From Zeus faber (taxonomy: Eukaryota; Chordata; Actinopteri; Zeiformes; Zeidae): 64,000 nucleotides of DNA. Of this stretch, positions 22,260 to 34,319 are shown piece after piece (position 1 is the stretch's first letter; each line of letters starts with the position of its first letter). Location: positions 3,100,001 to 3,164,000 of the forward strand of contig OY482861.1 of the NCBI GenBank assembly GCA_960531495.1. The letters run 5' to 3'. Below the pieces are notes generated by a model. That model had not been told where the DNA came from, did no database searches, and worked only from the letters and a program-made list of their open reading frames with translations. The position numbers and the translations under genes are program-made.

Positions 22260-23490
22260 GACTACAGGCTCAGTACAAAAATGAATGTATGCACACTCGT
22301 GTAACAACAGAATAATATTATCACAATGTCTAATATGTAGGAGATAATAGGCGGCCATTTTGACACGCCCATGCATGGCACCACTAGAATATCAAATGAC
22401 ACACTGGGACTGACGAGTGTGCAAAGATTTGTGAATTTCCAAGTATCTTTTGGAACATGAAATTGTACGTGTTGCCACGCCCACACCGTGTGCCAAAATA
22501 TATATGTATTTTAATAAGTTTTAGCTGTGAAGGTGTCTTGTAGACACTCGTCAAGTTTGAAGTCGATCCGATAAATCGCCAAGGAGGAGTTTCGCGAAAG
22601 TACAAAGCATAAATATGACTAAAAAGTCAGGAAAATTCAAAATGGCCGACTTCCTGTTGGGTTTCCGTCATGGCGGAAATATATATTTTTTCCAAGTCTA
22701 GAGAGGTTACAAATGTGTACCGAATTTTGGGAGTTTACGTGGAAAAAGGTGAATAGGTCAGAAAATTATTATTTTATTTTCTAGGGTGGCGTGGCAACAC
22801 GTAAAATTTCATGTTCCAAAGATACTAATTCACGAAACTTTGCGCACTTGTTAGTCCCAGTGTGGCAATTGATATTGTATGAGTTGCCTGCATGGGCGTG
22901 GCAAAATGGCCCGACACACCCTGTTGAAAATTTCAAAACATCAAACCTATTCACTTTTTACCATGAAATTAACAAAATTCGGGACACTTTTGTAACTTCT
23001 TGGATTAAATGTGTAATTTTAGTCACTTTCCGTTCATTTTCTCGCTTTGTACTTTCGTTAACTCCTCCGAGGCCATTTATCTGGCTTCAAACTTGGCGAG
23101 TGTCTACAAGACACCTTCACGATTAAAAGATATTAAAAAAAATAATAATTGTCACACGATGTGGCCGTGGCAAAGCGTTGGATTTCGTGTTCCAAAAAAA
23201 GCTGTGTTTTTGTAATATTTTATCCACTTTTTATGCTTTGTACTTTCGTGAACTTCTCCTGGGGGATTTTTTGGATTGAGACTCATTGGGGATTAAAAGT
23301 TATTAAAACATTTTTTTTTCGTCACGATGCGGGTGTGGCAACGCGTTGAATTTTATGTTAAAAAAAACAGTTTACGTGACTTTTGGGGCCTTGAGAAACT
23401 ACAAAATTATTGCAAAACTTTGCACACTCTTCAGTCCCAGTGTGGCATTTAATATTCTATGGGTCCTATACATGGGCGTGTCAAAATGAT
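22260..23490. repeat. Modular interspersed repeat, left copy
   Basis: The stretch is built of recurring modules, including GAGTGTCTACAAGACACC, GGCAACGCGTTGAATTT-type words, CAGTCCCAGTGTGGCA and GACTTCCTGTTGG. At 22340-22690 the modules run in reverse orientation. At 22790-23160 they run forward, and part repeats in diverged form at 23190-23490. The same modules recur at 32460-33120. No coding frame is convincing. I recognise this as a fish interspersed repeat but cannot name the family. Confidence 0.75.
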
Positions 23491-23499
23491 CAACTAGAT

Positions 23500-24200
23500 G
23501 CAGTTATCGTGGATGAGGATGTCGGGGTCCTGGTGCTGGGGAAAGGAGGCCCATACCTATAGCAACATAGGTGTCGCCACATTCCTTCTGTCTCAATGCC
23601 ATGTACGCTTGTATTTCTGGTTTTCCCAACGCAGTCATGATGCATTTTTCACTAGAGTACAAATGCATGGTATACAACAACATCCACATACAATTAACAG
23701 AGCAGCAATGATAGCAACGTTGATTATGCATGATAAAATGAGGCCTTTTCATTTGGAAAACATAGAGTCCAACCAACCAGTGATGTGATCATCCATTCCT
23801 GCATTTTCTTTTAGTTCTACGCTCCGTGAGTGGAGTAGCAATTCCTCCTACTGGTTCCTGTGTTTATAAGCACATTACTCCATGCCCCACAATCAATATG
23901 GGTACCTTAAACCTCGTCCAGCCACCAGTCACTTGTTAGTCTAGGGTTGGTGGACCACGCATATTTCTCATTCCACTGGTACTGCTCCTACCCTGTGGAA
24001 TCACACTTTATTATGGAACAGAAATCAACATTGAATGCCAGGATTTGTCCTTCATAGGCATAAATGACAAGAACTGTTTCTTTCATTCGGCCCCACTCTT
24101 TGACCTTTGTCATATACTGGTCATACGATAATTGGGGTCCCACTTGGTAAGAATATGTATACTGTGTAGGGTCCAGGACTTCTCCTAGGGTAAACAAAAA
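23500..24200 (-). mobile_element. env-like region of the class I ERV
   Basis: Downstream of the integrase end, a short frame (YTYSYQVGPQLSYDQYMT) and further cysteine-bearing stretches occupy the position of env. The family-specific wording is weak, so the assignment rests mainly on place and orientation. Confidence 0.5.
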
Positions 24201-24229
24201 AAATATTATTTTTTTTTTACATGGTTAAT

Positions 24230-25990
24230 TACAGAATGCTTACGTCTTTCAGCTGGATCCTTGTTTCTGTGAGAGTTCTTGCGGGTGGGGTGACAGGGGC
24301 GCAGTGGGAGAGGTGGTGACAGGGAGCACCAGTTTTATTTTTGAGCTTTACTGCATGTGAGGTGGCCAACACTACCTCCCAAGGTCCAGTCCACCTTGGC
24401 TCAGGCCACTTCTGTTTGTGGACCTTGATGTGGACCCAGTCTCCGGGGCTGACCACCAGGGTGTGGGGCAGTCTGGGGCAGTGTTCTTGACCTGTGAATA
24501 CAAAACTCGAGATACTGCGGTTAGTGCTTTGACATATTCAGGTAAACCTTCCTGGAAATCATCAAAAGCGGGTGATTTAGCTGGTAGGTTGTGAGAACCT
24601 GGCATGGGGCGGCCTGTTAATATCTCGTGTGGGCTAAGATGTGTTTGACTATGGGGAGAGGTCTCGCATGGATATTAATGCTAGGGGTAGGGCATCTACC
24701 CACGTTAGTTTAGTCGTTTTTGTGATGTTCTGTAGAGACATACTGAGTTGCTGTTTTGTCTCTATCAGCACCTTGGCCATTTTTTCTTTCAACGTCTGGT
24801 TTGCACTTTCAACTAGGCCTTTTGACTGGGGGTGATAGACTGAACCAGATCTATGGGAGATACCTAATGCCTGTTCTACCTGGCTGAGTTTTTTATCGCT
24901 GGTAAAATGAGATCCATTGTCCGAGCAGATAACTGTGGGGTAACCCCACCGAGGAATGCGTTTTTTCCATAACCATTTAATCACAGATACTGCATCCTCT
25001 CTTTTGCAAGGGACTGCTTCTACCCATTTGGAGAATCGATCTACCATCACGAGTAGGTATCTGTCCCCTTGTACTCTGTTGTCCCTGCCCATGCCGGTGT
25101 AATCTATGCATATTTCTCTGAAGGGGTAGGGGGGCACTGAGAATGTTCCCAAAGGTCTTTGGTAGACTGTCTTCTTATTTAGCTCGTGACAGACGACGCA
25201 TTCTGCAATATGGTTGGCCACCATTTCCTCCAGGTAGGGATGCCACCAGTCCTGTTTGAGCCTGTTGGTGGTTCTTTTGGGTCCTTCATGAGTCTGTCCA
25301 TGTGCATCCTTGATGAGGTAGACCAGGAGTGCGGCTGGTGCTACTGGGCGCCCATCGTGGCTTCTCCATAGGCCGCTGGTGCATGTGGCTCCTTTCTTCT
25401 GCCACTGTGAGTGTTCGTTCCATTTCGCTTCTTTCTGCACTTCTTTCAGATGTTCCTCTGACAAATTGAGGGCGTTGTCTTCAGTAAATACAATCATCAT
25501 TGCTGCGCTTTCTTTTAGGTTCCCTCCTGCTTCTTTTGCTGCTGTGTCGGCTGCGTTTGAATTTCCTTTGGAGTGTCCTTTGCATTTGATGATCTGGATT
25601 TTTCGGGGGAGATGTATAGCTTCCAGGAGGGCGAGTATGAGGTCTTTGTGTTTTACCGGGGCTCCTGCTGACGTTTGGAGTCCTCTTTTCATCCATATGG
25701 CTACATCCACGTGAGCTGCAGCGTGTGCGTATGCTGAGTCGGTGAATATGTTTGCATTTTTGTTTTTTGAGATTTTTAATGCTTTCACCGAGGCGTCGAG
25801 TTCTGCTTTTTGTGCTGATGCTGGTTGTTCTATCATCCCACTTCTTAGGGTGACGTGGTGTCCATTAATTTGTTGAATGGCTGCGTATGATGCTCTATTT
25901 CCCTCTTCTTCTTTGAAACAACAACCATCTATAAACAGGACAATTTCTGCATTGGGGTCAGATGTTCCATCCAAGTCTGTGCGGCCCTTT
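24230..25990 (-). mobile_element. RNase H and integrase region of the class I ERV
   Basis: RNase H wording ([29 protein letters not shown]) lies at about 25560-25980. Integrase wording follows: a zinc-binding part ending in CVVCHELNK, a core with [18 protein letters not shown] and [18 protein letters not shown] (the D, D, E pattern), and a C-terminal part GDWVHIKVHKQKWPEPRW near 24.4 kb. Confidence 0.88.
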
Positions 25991-25999
25991 GCTTCCAGT

Positions 26000-27480
26000 T
26001 TCATGAGCTGTACGCAGTCATGGGTGCCATCTGCATACTGTAGTCCGCCGGCCAAGTTGATTCCATCGGCTGTGTACAAGACATTGTCTCTTTCCAGGGT
26101 GACATGCAAGCGCATCTTGTGTTTTGGTGTGGTAAAGGTGAAATCCGTTTGATCGAGGTAGGATTTGACTCCATGAGTGGTATGCACGATGGTGGGGTGG
26201 TAGAAAGTAATGTGGTCGGTTCTCGTAGGGCGTGTGCGATGGCAGCCGTGTGTCGTCCACATCCGGAGAGTCCATGTTCCACTGTGTCGAGTTTGCAACT
26301 GTGGTGAGCCAGGATCGCGCGCTCACCGTGTCGAGGCTGCCAGAGCACAGCTTGACAATTCCGTGCTTTTCAGTAACGTCCAAATGGAACGAGGAAGAGA
26401 TGTCTGGGGTGCATAGGTGTTCGGCCTTCCCCATGAGTTGTTTCAATCTTATGAACGCTTCCTCCGCACTTGTGGTCCAGTTGAGTGGTGCCTTGACGTT
26501 CCGATGGCCAGCTTCCGCAATGGGTTCGCGTGGGGGAACAGTGTGGTCCACATAATCAGCTATGTGGTGTCTGCTATAGCCAGTGAGTCCCAGGAATGCT
26601 AGCATTTGCTGCACGGTGGTGGGTTTAGGGTACTGGAGCATTGCCTGTTGTCTTTCCGGGTTGATGTATCTCTTATCTCCCGTGATCCTTTTTCCCAGGA
26701 ATACCACTTCTGTGCGGCAGACCTGTGCTTTTTCCTTCCTGATTTTGTAGCCACATTTTGCGATGCGCCGTAGCAGGGATTTGGTGGCCGTGAGGCAATT
26801 TTCTACTGTGGCGATGTCCATGAGGATGTCGTCGACATACTGGATGAGTAGGAGTTCCTTGAGATCTGCCTTCAGGCAGGCGTTGAATATGGTTGGCGTG
26901 CATGTGAATCCTCGTAGCATTCTTGTGTAGGTCTAAGAGCATTTTTTAAATGTGAATGCAAACATATCTTGACTTTCTTTGGCCAAGGGGAGGCCAAACG
27001 TTGGCCAGGTCGATGACGGTGAAAAATTGATGACTCGGGGAGCCTGCATGCAGGGCGACATGGGGGTTGGGCACTTTTTCAGTAATGGGTTGGACCACCT
27101 GGTTGATACGTCGCAGATCGTGGACCAGGCGCCATGAGTGTCCTCCAGCCTTGGGTACTGGTAGAATTTGTGTGTTCCACGGTGAATCCGCTGGTTGTAG
27201 AACTCCTGCTTGTAAGAGGCCTTCAATGGTGGAGGCTATTCGAGCAGCTGCCTCGGGCTTGACCTTGTACTGACCTTGCCAAATGGGCACAGCGTGGGCT
27301 TTCACTTTGATGTGTATATTGTGGTGTGGTGTGCAGCCAACGTGATAGGGGCCGGTGGTCCAGAGGGTTGGCGGTAGTTGGGCGAACATTTCTGCTGCCA
27401 GGGGGTGTTCTTCGATGCTTCCTTGATAAGTTCTTTCCAGGACATTTCTTTCATATATGCCTTGTTCGTAGCTGTTGTGT
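26000..27480 (-). mobile_element. Reverse transcriptase region of the class I ERV
   Basis: Finger-domain wording (LLQAGVLQPADSPWNT; ILPVPKAGGHSWRLVHDLRR) lies at about 27060-27250. The palm motif LLIQYVDDILM lies near 26830, and the connection wording VVFLGKRIT and MLAFLGLTGYSR follows. YVDD in place of YIDD or YMDD is normal for class I retroviruses. Confidence 0.85.
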
Positions 27481-27481
27481 C

Positions 27482-28338
27482 CTATTCTCCAAACCGATTT
27501 GTCTGGTGTGTGTTGCAACAGGGGGTTCGTTGTGGGGACCCAGGTGGGTTGGCGAGGGCTCTTTTGACCATGGGGCCCAATTGTTTGGCTGCATGGTTGG
27601 CTTCTACGGCTAGGGTCACATGTGGAACTGCGGTGTCGTGAAGTAGATACCAGGATTGTTGGTCTGGTGTCAGGCGGACCGCTGCTGCAACTCCTTCGTG
27701 GCCCAGATAGAAGTCTGTTGTCTGGAGTCGTTCTTGTCGTCCCTCCTTTTTCGCTTCCCAGCCTTCGTCATAGATGTCATCACGGTGGCGTGTGAAACAG
27801 AGAGTGCAGTGTACGGGTCCAGCATCGACTTTTTCCAGAGTTGGTAGGTTTACAAAATGCCACCAGCCGGTGAGTGTGGGGTCGGGGGTGGTATCAGGAG
27901 TTCCACCTAAGACGAGTATACGTTCGAGGGGTATTAGCTCTTCTTTTGGCTCAGAGAAACTAACTTCCAGACCGTGGAGGTTACATATCACAGATGCCCC
28001 TGTTCTTCGGAGAAGGTCCCTTCCCATTAGGTTGGTGGGGCAGCTTGGTGAGTAGAGGTATTGGTGTCTGACTTTGTGAGGACCTATCTTGGTAGGGAGG
28101 GGTGCGGTGAAGGGTTGGACTTGTGTCGTCCCAGAGAATCCAACAGTCCGTAATTTCCGAGTGGATAGTTGTATGTAGTACGTAGTATGTTGCCGGCCAG
28201 GTTCTTCAAGCAAGACACGTGACAGTGACAGTGACAGTAATTCCTTGGATTGACAGTGATTCCTTGGATTGTACATGGCACTACTGGTTCGGCATTTATT
28301 TTTGTCTGTACCACCACTTCCATGTCCCCTGGGCGCCT
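27482..28338 (-). mobile_element. Protease region of the class I ERV
   Basis: A stretch downstream of gag contains the conserved retropepsin end PTNLMGRDLL at about 28010-28035. It leads into sequence that precedes the reverse transcriptase. Gag-pol read-through or frameshift is the usual expression mode of the family. Confidence 0.65.
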
Positions 28339-30456
28339 CTATGCTCCATGCCATGGCGGGGTGTCCATGCGGGGTCCTCCCTTTCCTCTCGAGGAAGCTC
28401 CTCTTCCTCTCTGAGGGGGGCGGTAGGATCCTCTATATAATTGCTGGGGTTGTTGGTTCTGGGGGCATTCCCTTGCCCAGTGGTCACTTTGGCCACAGAT
28501 GAAACATCCTGTAGTTTTCTCGGGTCCTCCCCATCCTCTAGAGGATTGGAATTGTCCTCTCCCTCTCAGTTGCTGCCATTGGGGGGGGCCTTGGGGGTAT
28601 GAGGGTGCGGGGGCCCCTGGATACTGCCGCTGGGGATATTCATAGGGAGTCCAGGCCTGCTGCCATTGGGGTAGGTGCTGGGCTGGTGGGTAGGCGGGGG
28701 TTACAGTTAGGGGCTGTGGTCCTGTCCATTGTAGTGGCGCGGTTTGGGGCGGGGCCTGTGCTTCAGGGGTGGTGACTACTGCTTGCACAGTTGCTTTCTT
28801 CTTTTTGTCCGTATTGACTTCATCTTCCAGTTTTTTTACCTGCATTTTTAGTAGTCTGGTTTGTATGGAATCTTTCTCCAGGAATTCGTCTTCTTGCTTT
28901 TTGATGTGTCTTTCCAGGTGATGGATGAGATGGCTCTCCCACTGTCTCTCGGTCATGTCTGACAGTCAAACTGTGTCTGCGAGCTACAGCCTGACATCTC
29001 CTGGGAGGCCATTTTGGCATTTGGCATCTGCATGTACATTGGGAGACCCACTAGGCAGGGGTCATGACGTTCTACAGTGCTATCACTCCAGAGCTCCTTT
29101 GCTCATGTGAGATAGGCGTGTGGTTCTTCCCCATTTTTAAATCTCAGGCCTGCCAGGGCCACTGTGTTGCGTCTGGTCGGCCAGGTTTCTCTCATGGCTG
29201 TCCATATGTCATTCCGCATGTGGTCGAATGGGTGCTCGTGTGCCATGGTGAGGGTTCTAACTTCTCTTTCCAGGGAGGTCAGGGTGATGTTTCCTGCTGT
29301 GGCGCGGAGAATGGCTCGCACATCTCTTAGGGCTAGTGTGTCAGCCGCTGTGTGGTTTTCGAAGATTCGGATCCATGCTGCAGCTCCTTTGTCCAACGCT
29401 GATAGGTTGCCTTTGAGGGCCTGCATGTCGCGGTGGTACCAGGGAACAAATGTTTCTCTTTTGGCGGACTGCTTTTGTTCCTCCTCTCGTTGTCTAATTT
29501 TCGAGCGGGTAACTATCCCTATTGCTGACGATCTTCTGGCCTGGCTTTTGGATGATGCTATAAGGGTTCCTTTTCTTCTGTTGTCGTTTGTGTACTCTCC
29601 CCGGGAGCTGCCACTGTTTTTGAATGACCACTTTTTTGTCTTAGTCTCGTGGTCTGACATGGGTTCTTCTTCCCAGGAGCGGAGGGGGGTGGGGTGTCTT
29701 TGTTTTGTTTTCTTAAAGGTGTATTTGGGGACTACGGGGGTAGGTGAAGGTGTGGGCTGGCTTCGGGTCTTTTGTTTTTCTTTGGGTTGTTGTTTGGCTG
29801 TAACGTCTGCAGGAGGTGCTATGAGATGAACATGGGTTGTGTTGGCATCCTCTGGTAGTGGGCCACATTGTCCAGTCAGTGTGACAGTTGCGTGGCTAAC
29901 CCTTGTGGTACATTTCTTTTTCCTTTCTTGATGTCTTTTTGTGGTTTGTAGGACTGGCAAGTGCATTCGTCGTCCTCTGTATTAGAGGAGAGAAACTCTT
30001 TGTGTCTGTTTGATCGTTAGGGGGCGATGTCTGATCATTGTCCTTGTTCTCACTGTCAGATGGCTTTGGGGAGGGCTGTACTCGGAAATGGATTTGGATC
30101 GGGCCTTCCATTACTAATACGGGTGCTTGTATTTCTGGCGCGGGTGGGGTGGCTATTTTCTGGTTGCTCAGCACAGGGGGCGCTGTTGCTTCAGGTGTGT
30201 GCTCGGTCTTAGGGTTGTACGGAGAGGGGGGGTGCCGATGTGTTTCTTCATCGGCCAGCAGGGAGGGGTAGAGGGATGGGGTGGTGTGTGGTTGGAGTGG
30301 GGTGTGACCTTGGGGGATGGGTTCGGGGAGGGGTGGTAACTTGTCTTCTTGTGGGGGGTAGGGTTCCTTCTGGGCTTCTACCACTGCCTTGGTTGCGGCA
30401 TTTCTGATTTTATTGCGACGTTCGACAATCATTTCCGCTCGAATCCATGCCGTCAT
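28339..30456 (-). mobile_element. gag region of the class I ERV
   Basis: From right to left it has an N-terminal matrix-like part (MTAWIRAEMIVERRNK), a long proline-rich linker, a capsid-like part (VPWYHRDMQALKGNLSALDK; SLEREVRTLTMAHEHPFDHM), a coiled-coil-like charged stretch, and a nucleocapsid with one CCHC zinc knuckle (CFICGQSDHWARECP) near 28480-28515. The order and the single knuckle fit gamma- and epsilon-like retroviruses. Treated as part of a broken provirus. Confidence 0.8.
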
Positions 30457-31853
30457 TATGTGCTGAACCAGCGCCCATTGTGCACGCTGCTTGTTTAACT
30501 TGCGCTTTCAAGCCCCCATTAATCCAGGGTTGTTTTTTGCATCCACTCCTGCTTCAGCCAGCAGTCTTTTTTCTTCCTCTATCACCTTGGTGCGGTTTTC
30601 TGCTGTCGGGGTAGTGTCTTTCGACCACCACCCTGCTTTGATCCATTTTTGTTCATATTTATGGAATTTCCAAGTTTCTCAAGCATGGAACTTTGGCTCT
30701 GTTCTGTTCTTGAGCTCAGCTACAGCTTCAATACGAATCTCACTGGTGCCGGGTCTGGGGGATGGGGTCTTTTCCATTATGTTTTTGAATGGCAGGAGAA
30801 CAAAAGACATGGGAAGAAGTGGGAGGGGGAAACCTCAAATGTTCGGATCTCAATGTGTTTCTGGTGCAGCTACGCCACTAGTGGTCTTTTAGGTTATTAC
30901 AGGTCAACTTTTTTTTTTTATTTGTATTTTTTTTTTATATATTGCCCTTTTATCTAGGGCAATTTGAGGAGGTTGTTCATACACATACACACACAAAACC
31001 TCTATCACACATGCACAGACTCTATCAAACACACACTCTTAAACACAAAGACTGTCTCAAACACACACACGCCCGCGGTCTCTCTCACATTCACACACAC
31101 GCATGGTACCTCTCTTTCCACACACACAAGGTACCTCGTTGCGCACACTCTCACTCACACAGCCGGCAATACAATTTTACGCTAAGTCACGTGAATTGGG
31201 CCTTTAACCCTTTAATATTTGGTTTCTCTAAGAACCGGGCCTTTAACCCCTAAATGCTTGGCTTCCTTTTTACTTTAAAAATGATTCCGGGCCTTTCACC
31301 CTTAAATGAAATTACCGACTATCGACTACCCTTCTGAAGGCTGAGTTTAACATTTTTCATCGCCAGACATCACTTAGTTTAGGCATTTCGGAGGTCTTTT
31401 CAACAACCGGGCCTAAACGGGATTCGGAATTACTTCACGAGTTAAACATTGTTCATCACCAAAACGTCGCTCAGTTTAGGCATACTGGATGTATTCTCTA
31501 CACACGGGCCCAAACGTTACGTGGAATTACTACGCAATTTAAACACACAGCCGCTTCGAAGGGGGGTTTCCTAACCCGTTCCCTTAACTTACCTTACTAC
31601 CGTTCTCATCAAACAATCCAATTTCTCCTCTCCACAATATTTAACAATTATTATTCATGCATCATTCAACAATACATCCCCAAAACCACAAAGTTGTTCG
31701 TCCAGCCTTAAACAGTACAACACTTCCACCTAAAATATTCCTATCTAATCTATGCAGACTTCATGAAATGGCTCTGCTCACCTTTTAGCGGGTACCCATG
31801 GAAGTATCGCAACCGTTCAGGCTTTCGGAACTCCTCTGCAGTCTTGTAATGGG
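30457..31853 (-). mobile_element. ERV leader with internal tandem repeats
   Basis: About 1.4 kb lies between the primer site and gag. It contains a CA-rich stretch (30980-31160), three GGGCCTTT(A/C)ACCC words (31198, 31237, 31289) and two diverged copies of a unit of about 96 bp (31343-31438 and 31439-31536). The 96-bp unit shares AGTTTAGGCAT and CGGGCC(T/C)AAACG words. No coding frame is convincing. It may hold the packaging region, but that is inference. Confidence 0.6.
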
Positions 31854-31871
31854 ATCACGTCGGGGTCACCA
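31854..31871 (-). other. Retroviral primer-binding site, tRNA-Trp type
   Basis: Read on the minus strand, TGGTGACCCCGACGTGAT is, from memory, identical over 18 nt to the tRNA-Trp primer site of avian sarcoma-leukosis viruses. Its place just inside the LTR end and upstream of gag fits a functional primer site in the ancestor. Confidence 0.85.
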
Positions 31872-31874
31872 ATT

Positions 31875-32220
31875 TGTCGTGTTCAAAATTTCCAAATCCG
31901 GAATGATGGGATGAAACTGGAACTTTGAGCTACGGAGAGTTTATAGGACGGTTTGAGAATCTACCAAAAAATAAAAAACATTTTACGTCGACGTGGTTAG
32001 TCCTAAGCTGCGTGTCTCATCTAGCATACATTTCACCCAGGAGTCTGCAGAAACTTTGTTTCCTCGTCACTTTGTTACAAACGACAGACCCCCCTTTGCG
32101 AGGCGGTCCCGCCTTTGTTATTTCCCATCTCCCGAGTATCTAGTTTCAGACTCCCCGCTGTGTGTGCGCCAGATTAACCGTTTCAGTGCCGGTTTCTAAC
32201 TGGTTGCGTAGTTACACCCA
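31875..32220 (-). mobile_element. 5' LTR of the class I ERV (outer edge uncertain)
   Basis: On the minus strand the LTR would end ACGACA, three bases before the primer-binding site. In plus orientation it starts TGTCGTG at 31875. A TATAAAC word on the minus strand near 31940 could be the core promoter, although this would leave a short R-U5. The outer edge near 32220 is a guess from the change to AT-rich sequence. Confidence 0.5.
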
Positions 32221-32459
32221 GTGTCTTTAGACATGTTTTAATTTTGGCTCTGACTGATCAATAAAACTGTATTTCATAATTACCCACTATATGAATGATA
32301 GTAATGTACATGAATAAATTTATGTAATGTATACTGTAGTATACACACATATAGTTTTGCTATCGAGGATTAGTTCAATCTGTAATGTTATAGTTATAGT
32401 AGTATAGTTATATGTAGTACGTAATAGTTATAGTATATGTATATATATATGTATTTTTT
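32221..32459. other. AT-rich spacer
   Basis: TA-rich sequence (repeated TATAGTTATAG words at 32386-32440) lies between the presumed LTR edge and the modular repeat. It could belong to either. Confidence 0.5.
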
Positions 32460-33130
32460 TTTTTCTCACAAAACCCAAGAGGAAGTCGGCCATTTTTTAT
32501 TTTCCTGACTTTTTAGTCATATTTATGTTTTGTACTTTAGCGAAACTCCTCCTTGGCGATTTATCGGATCGGCTTCAAACTTGACGAGTGTCTACAAGAC
32601 ACCTTCACAGCTTAACATTATCAAAATATATATATTTTTTCGCACACGGTGTGGGCGTGGCAACACGTTAAATTTCATGTTCCAAAAGATACTTGGAAAT
32701 TCACGAAACTTTGTGCACTCGTCAGTCCCAGTGTGGCAATTGATATTCTATGGGTTCCGTGCTTGGGCATGGCAAAATGACCGGACACGCCCTGTTGAAA
32801 ATTTCAAAACATCAAACCTATTCACTTTTTAACATGAAATTGGGTATATTAATGTAACATCACTAGACTCGAAAAAAATTATATTGCCGCCATGACCGAC
32901 ACCCAACCAACAGGAAGGTGGCCATATTGGATTTAATGTGCGCAAACTCCTAGGGGATTCATCAGATCGACTTCAAAGTTCGCGAGTGTCTACAAGACAC
33001 TTTGGGGATTAAATTTATTAAAACATTGGGTTTTCGTCACACAATGTGGGCATGGCACTGTGTTGAATTGAAGTGTTAACCTGACTTTTGGGGCCTTAAG
33101 AAACTCGAAAAATCACAAAACTTTTCAAGA
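32460..33130 (+). repeat. Modular interspersed repeat, right copy
   Basis: This is the same family as 22260-23490, in forward orientation. It carries AGGAAGTCGGCCATTTT, GAGTGTCTACAAGACACC twice (about 32587 and 32984), CAGTCCCAGTGTGGCA and GTTGAAAATTTCAAAACATC. It lies just beyond the provirus LTR. Confidence 0.75.
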
Positions 33131-33440
33131 TCAAACCTATTCACTTTTTTAGTATCTCCTCCGAGATCTGCATAGAATTCCGGCAGGTTTTCCTCTTGTC
33201 TTTCTCCTCCGTCGGCGTATTGGTAAACACAGTGGCGGCAGGACAAAGAGATCTTAGTACGTACTCCGGTAAGTTGCGAAAAAGTCCGTATGAGGTGTCG
33301 AACAGACGTCCAGGAGTGCTTGTCGTTCATATTGTAATAGCGACAGTGCACTGCATGCAAAAATAAGAACAATACAAATAGTAATAAACACAAAACTAAG
33401 AGTTGAATGCAGAGCCGGTATGTCTATACTACGGCGCACC
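33131..33440 (-). other. Unrecognised frame, possible retroelement 5' piece
   Basis: Two overlapping minus-strand frames cover this stretch. One reads YNMNDKHSWTSVRHLIRTFS and RHCVYQYADGGERQEENLPE; the other starts MRRSIDIPALHSTLSFVF, with a hydrophobic stretch. The mixture resembles the opening of some fish LINE ORFs, but I cannot place it. Low confidence that it codes for anything now. Confidence 0.2.
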
Positions 33441-34319
33441 CGGAAGTTAGTCCGGGTTAACTCATAAGTTAGCTAGCTTCCTCTGCTGAACCAATATTTT
33501 ACTAAAATGACTTTTACAACTCTCTTTGCTCCAACTTCCATCCTTAACAAAGAATCCCAAATGCATCATTTGCTAACTTTCCCACTTTCATTGTCTTTCA
33601 CATCAACTTCCATAATCATTTCAGCCTGTCAACTAACTTTACAGCTCTCTCGCCTTGTTATATTTTTTTCAAATAAATTTAAAGCCTTACAGTATCCTTT
33701 CCAGAAATCCTACCAGATATTTAGATTATAACGCTACTTTTAAACCAAGGACTCATGTGGGAAACTAGTTTGACATGTTGTGTACAACACACATACTATG
33801 CTTACTGTATCTCACATTTATACATTTGCTTGTTTTTAATCGCGATTTTCATCAGCCATGTAGCTAAACATACCCCGAGACACTGATAAAATGTCTCCGA
33901 ACTCATCTCATCCATACGTGCTCCAGAGTGATCCATCGGCCAGGCGGTCACACGCCTCAAACACCATTTCAATCACCCAAGGATTCATTCATTCAACGCT
34001 TTTGCTAGGATGGGTCAAGAATAATCTATAATAATCATGTATTTAATAATGTCGATTTTATTATTGGATAACATAAAGCAAATAAACAGACAAAAACCAC
34101 GATTCTCTTGATCAATGCAAAATTGGCTACTTCATAAGTAAGGCATACATTTTTAATGTACAACACATCTCTGAGTACTTAAAAAAGCCCTCTATATAAT
34201 ACATTTCTCTTTATTCTTCTTCATAATATTGTTCTTATACTGTAGCTAACCAATAATAAATGAAATACTTTTTACCATTAATGCAACTTCTGGTGCTCCT
34301 TCGTTTTGCTGATGGCCTT
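33441..34319. other. Non-coding stretch, no gene recognised
   Basis: Unremarkable AT-rich sequence with no domain-bearing frame, RNA or repeat that I can name. The missing left end of the hAT element may lie here, but I see no matching terminal inverted repeat. Confidence 0.4.

Larger units (their letters stand above)
23500..32220 (-). mobile_element. Fossil class I endogenous retrovirus with tRNA-Trp-type primer site
   Basis: This is a provirus read from right to left: LTR (31875 to about 32220), primer-binding site (31854-31871), long leader, gag (28.3-30.5 kb), protease, reverse transcriptase with YVDD, RNase H, integrase (to about 24.2 kb) and env-like sequence to about 23.5 kb. Pol wording is gamma/epsilon-like (class I). 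It is broken, with perhaps five to ten breaks, but retains long recognisable stretches, which suggests moderate age. Only one LTR is recognised, so LTR dating is not possible. The modular repeat of 22.3-23.5 kb abuts its env end and related modules lie beyond its LTR. Confidence 0.85.

Noticed and set aside
28925-30339. Plus-strand frames opposite the retroviral gag
   Set aside because: They are antisense shadows of the minus-strand provirus.
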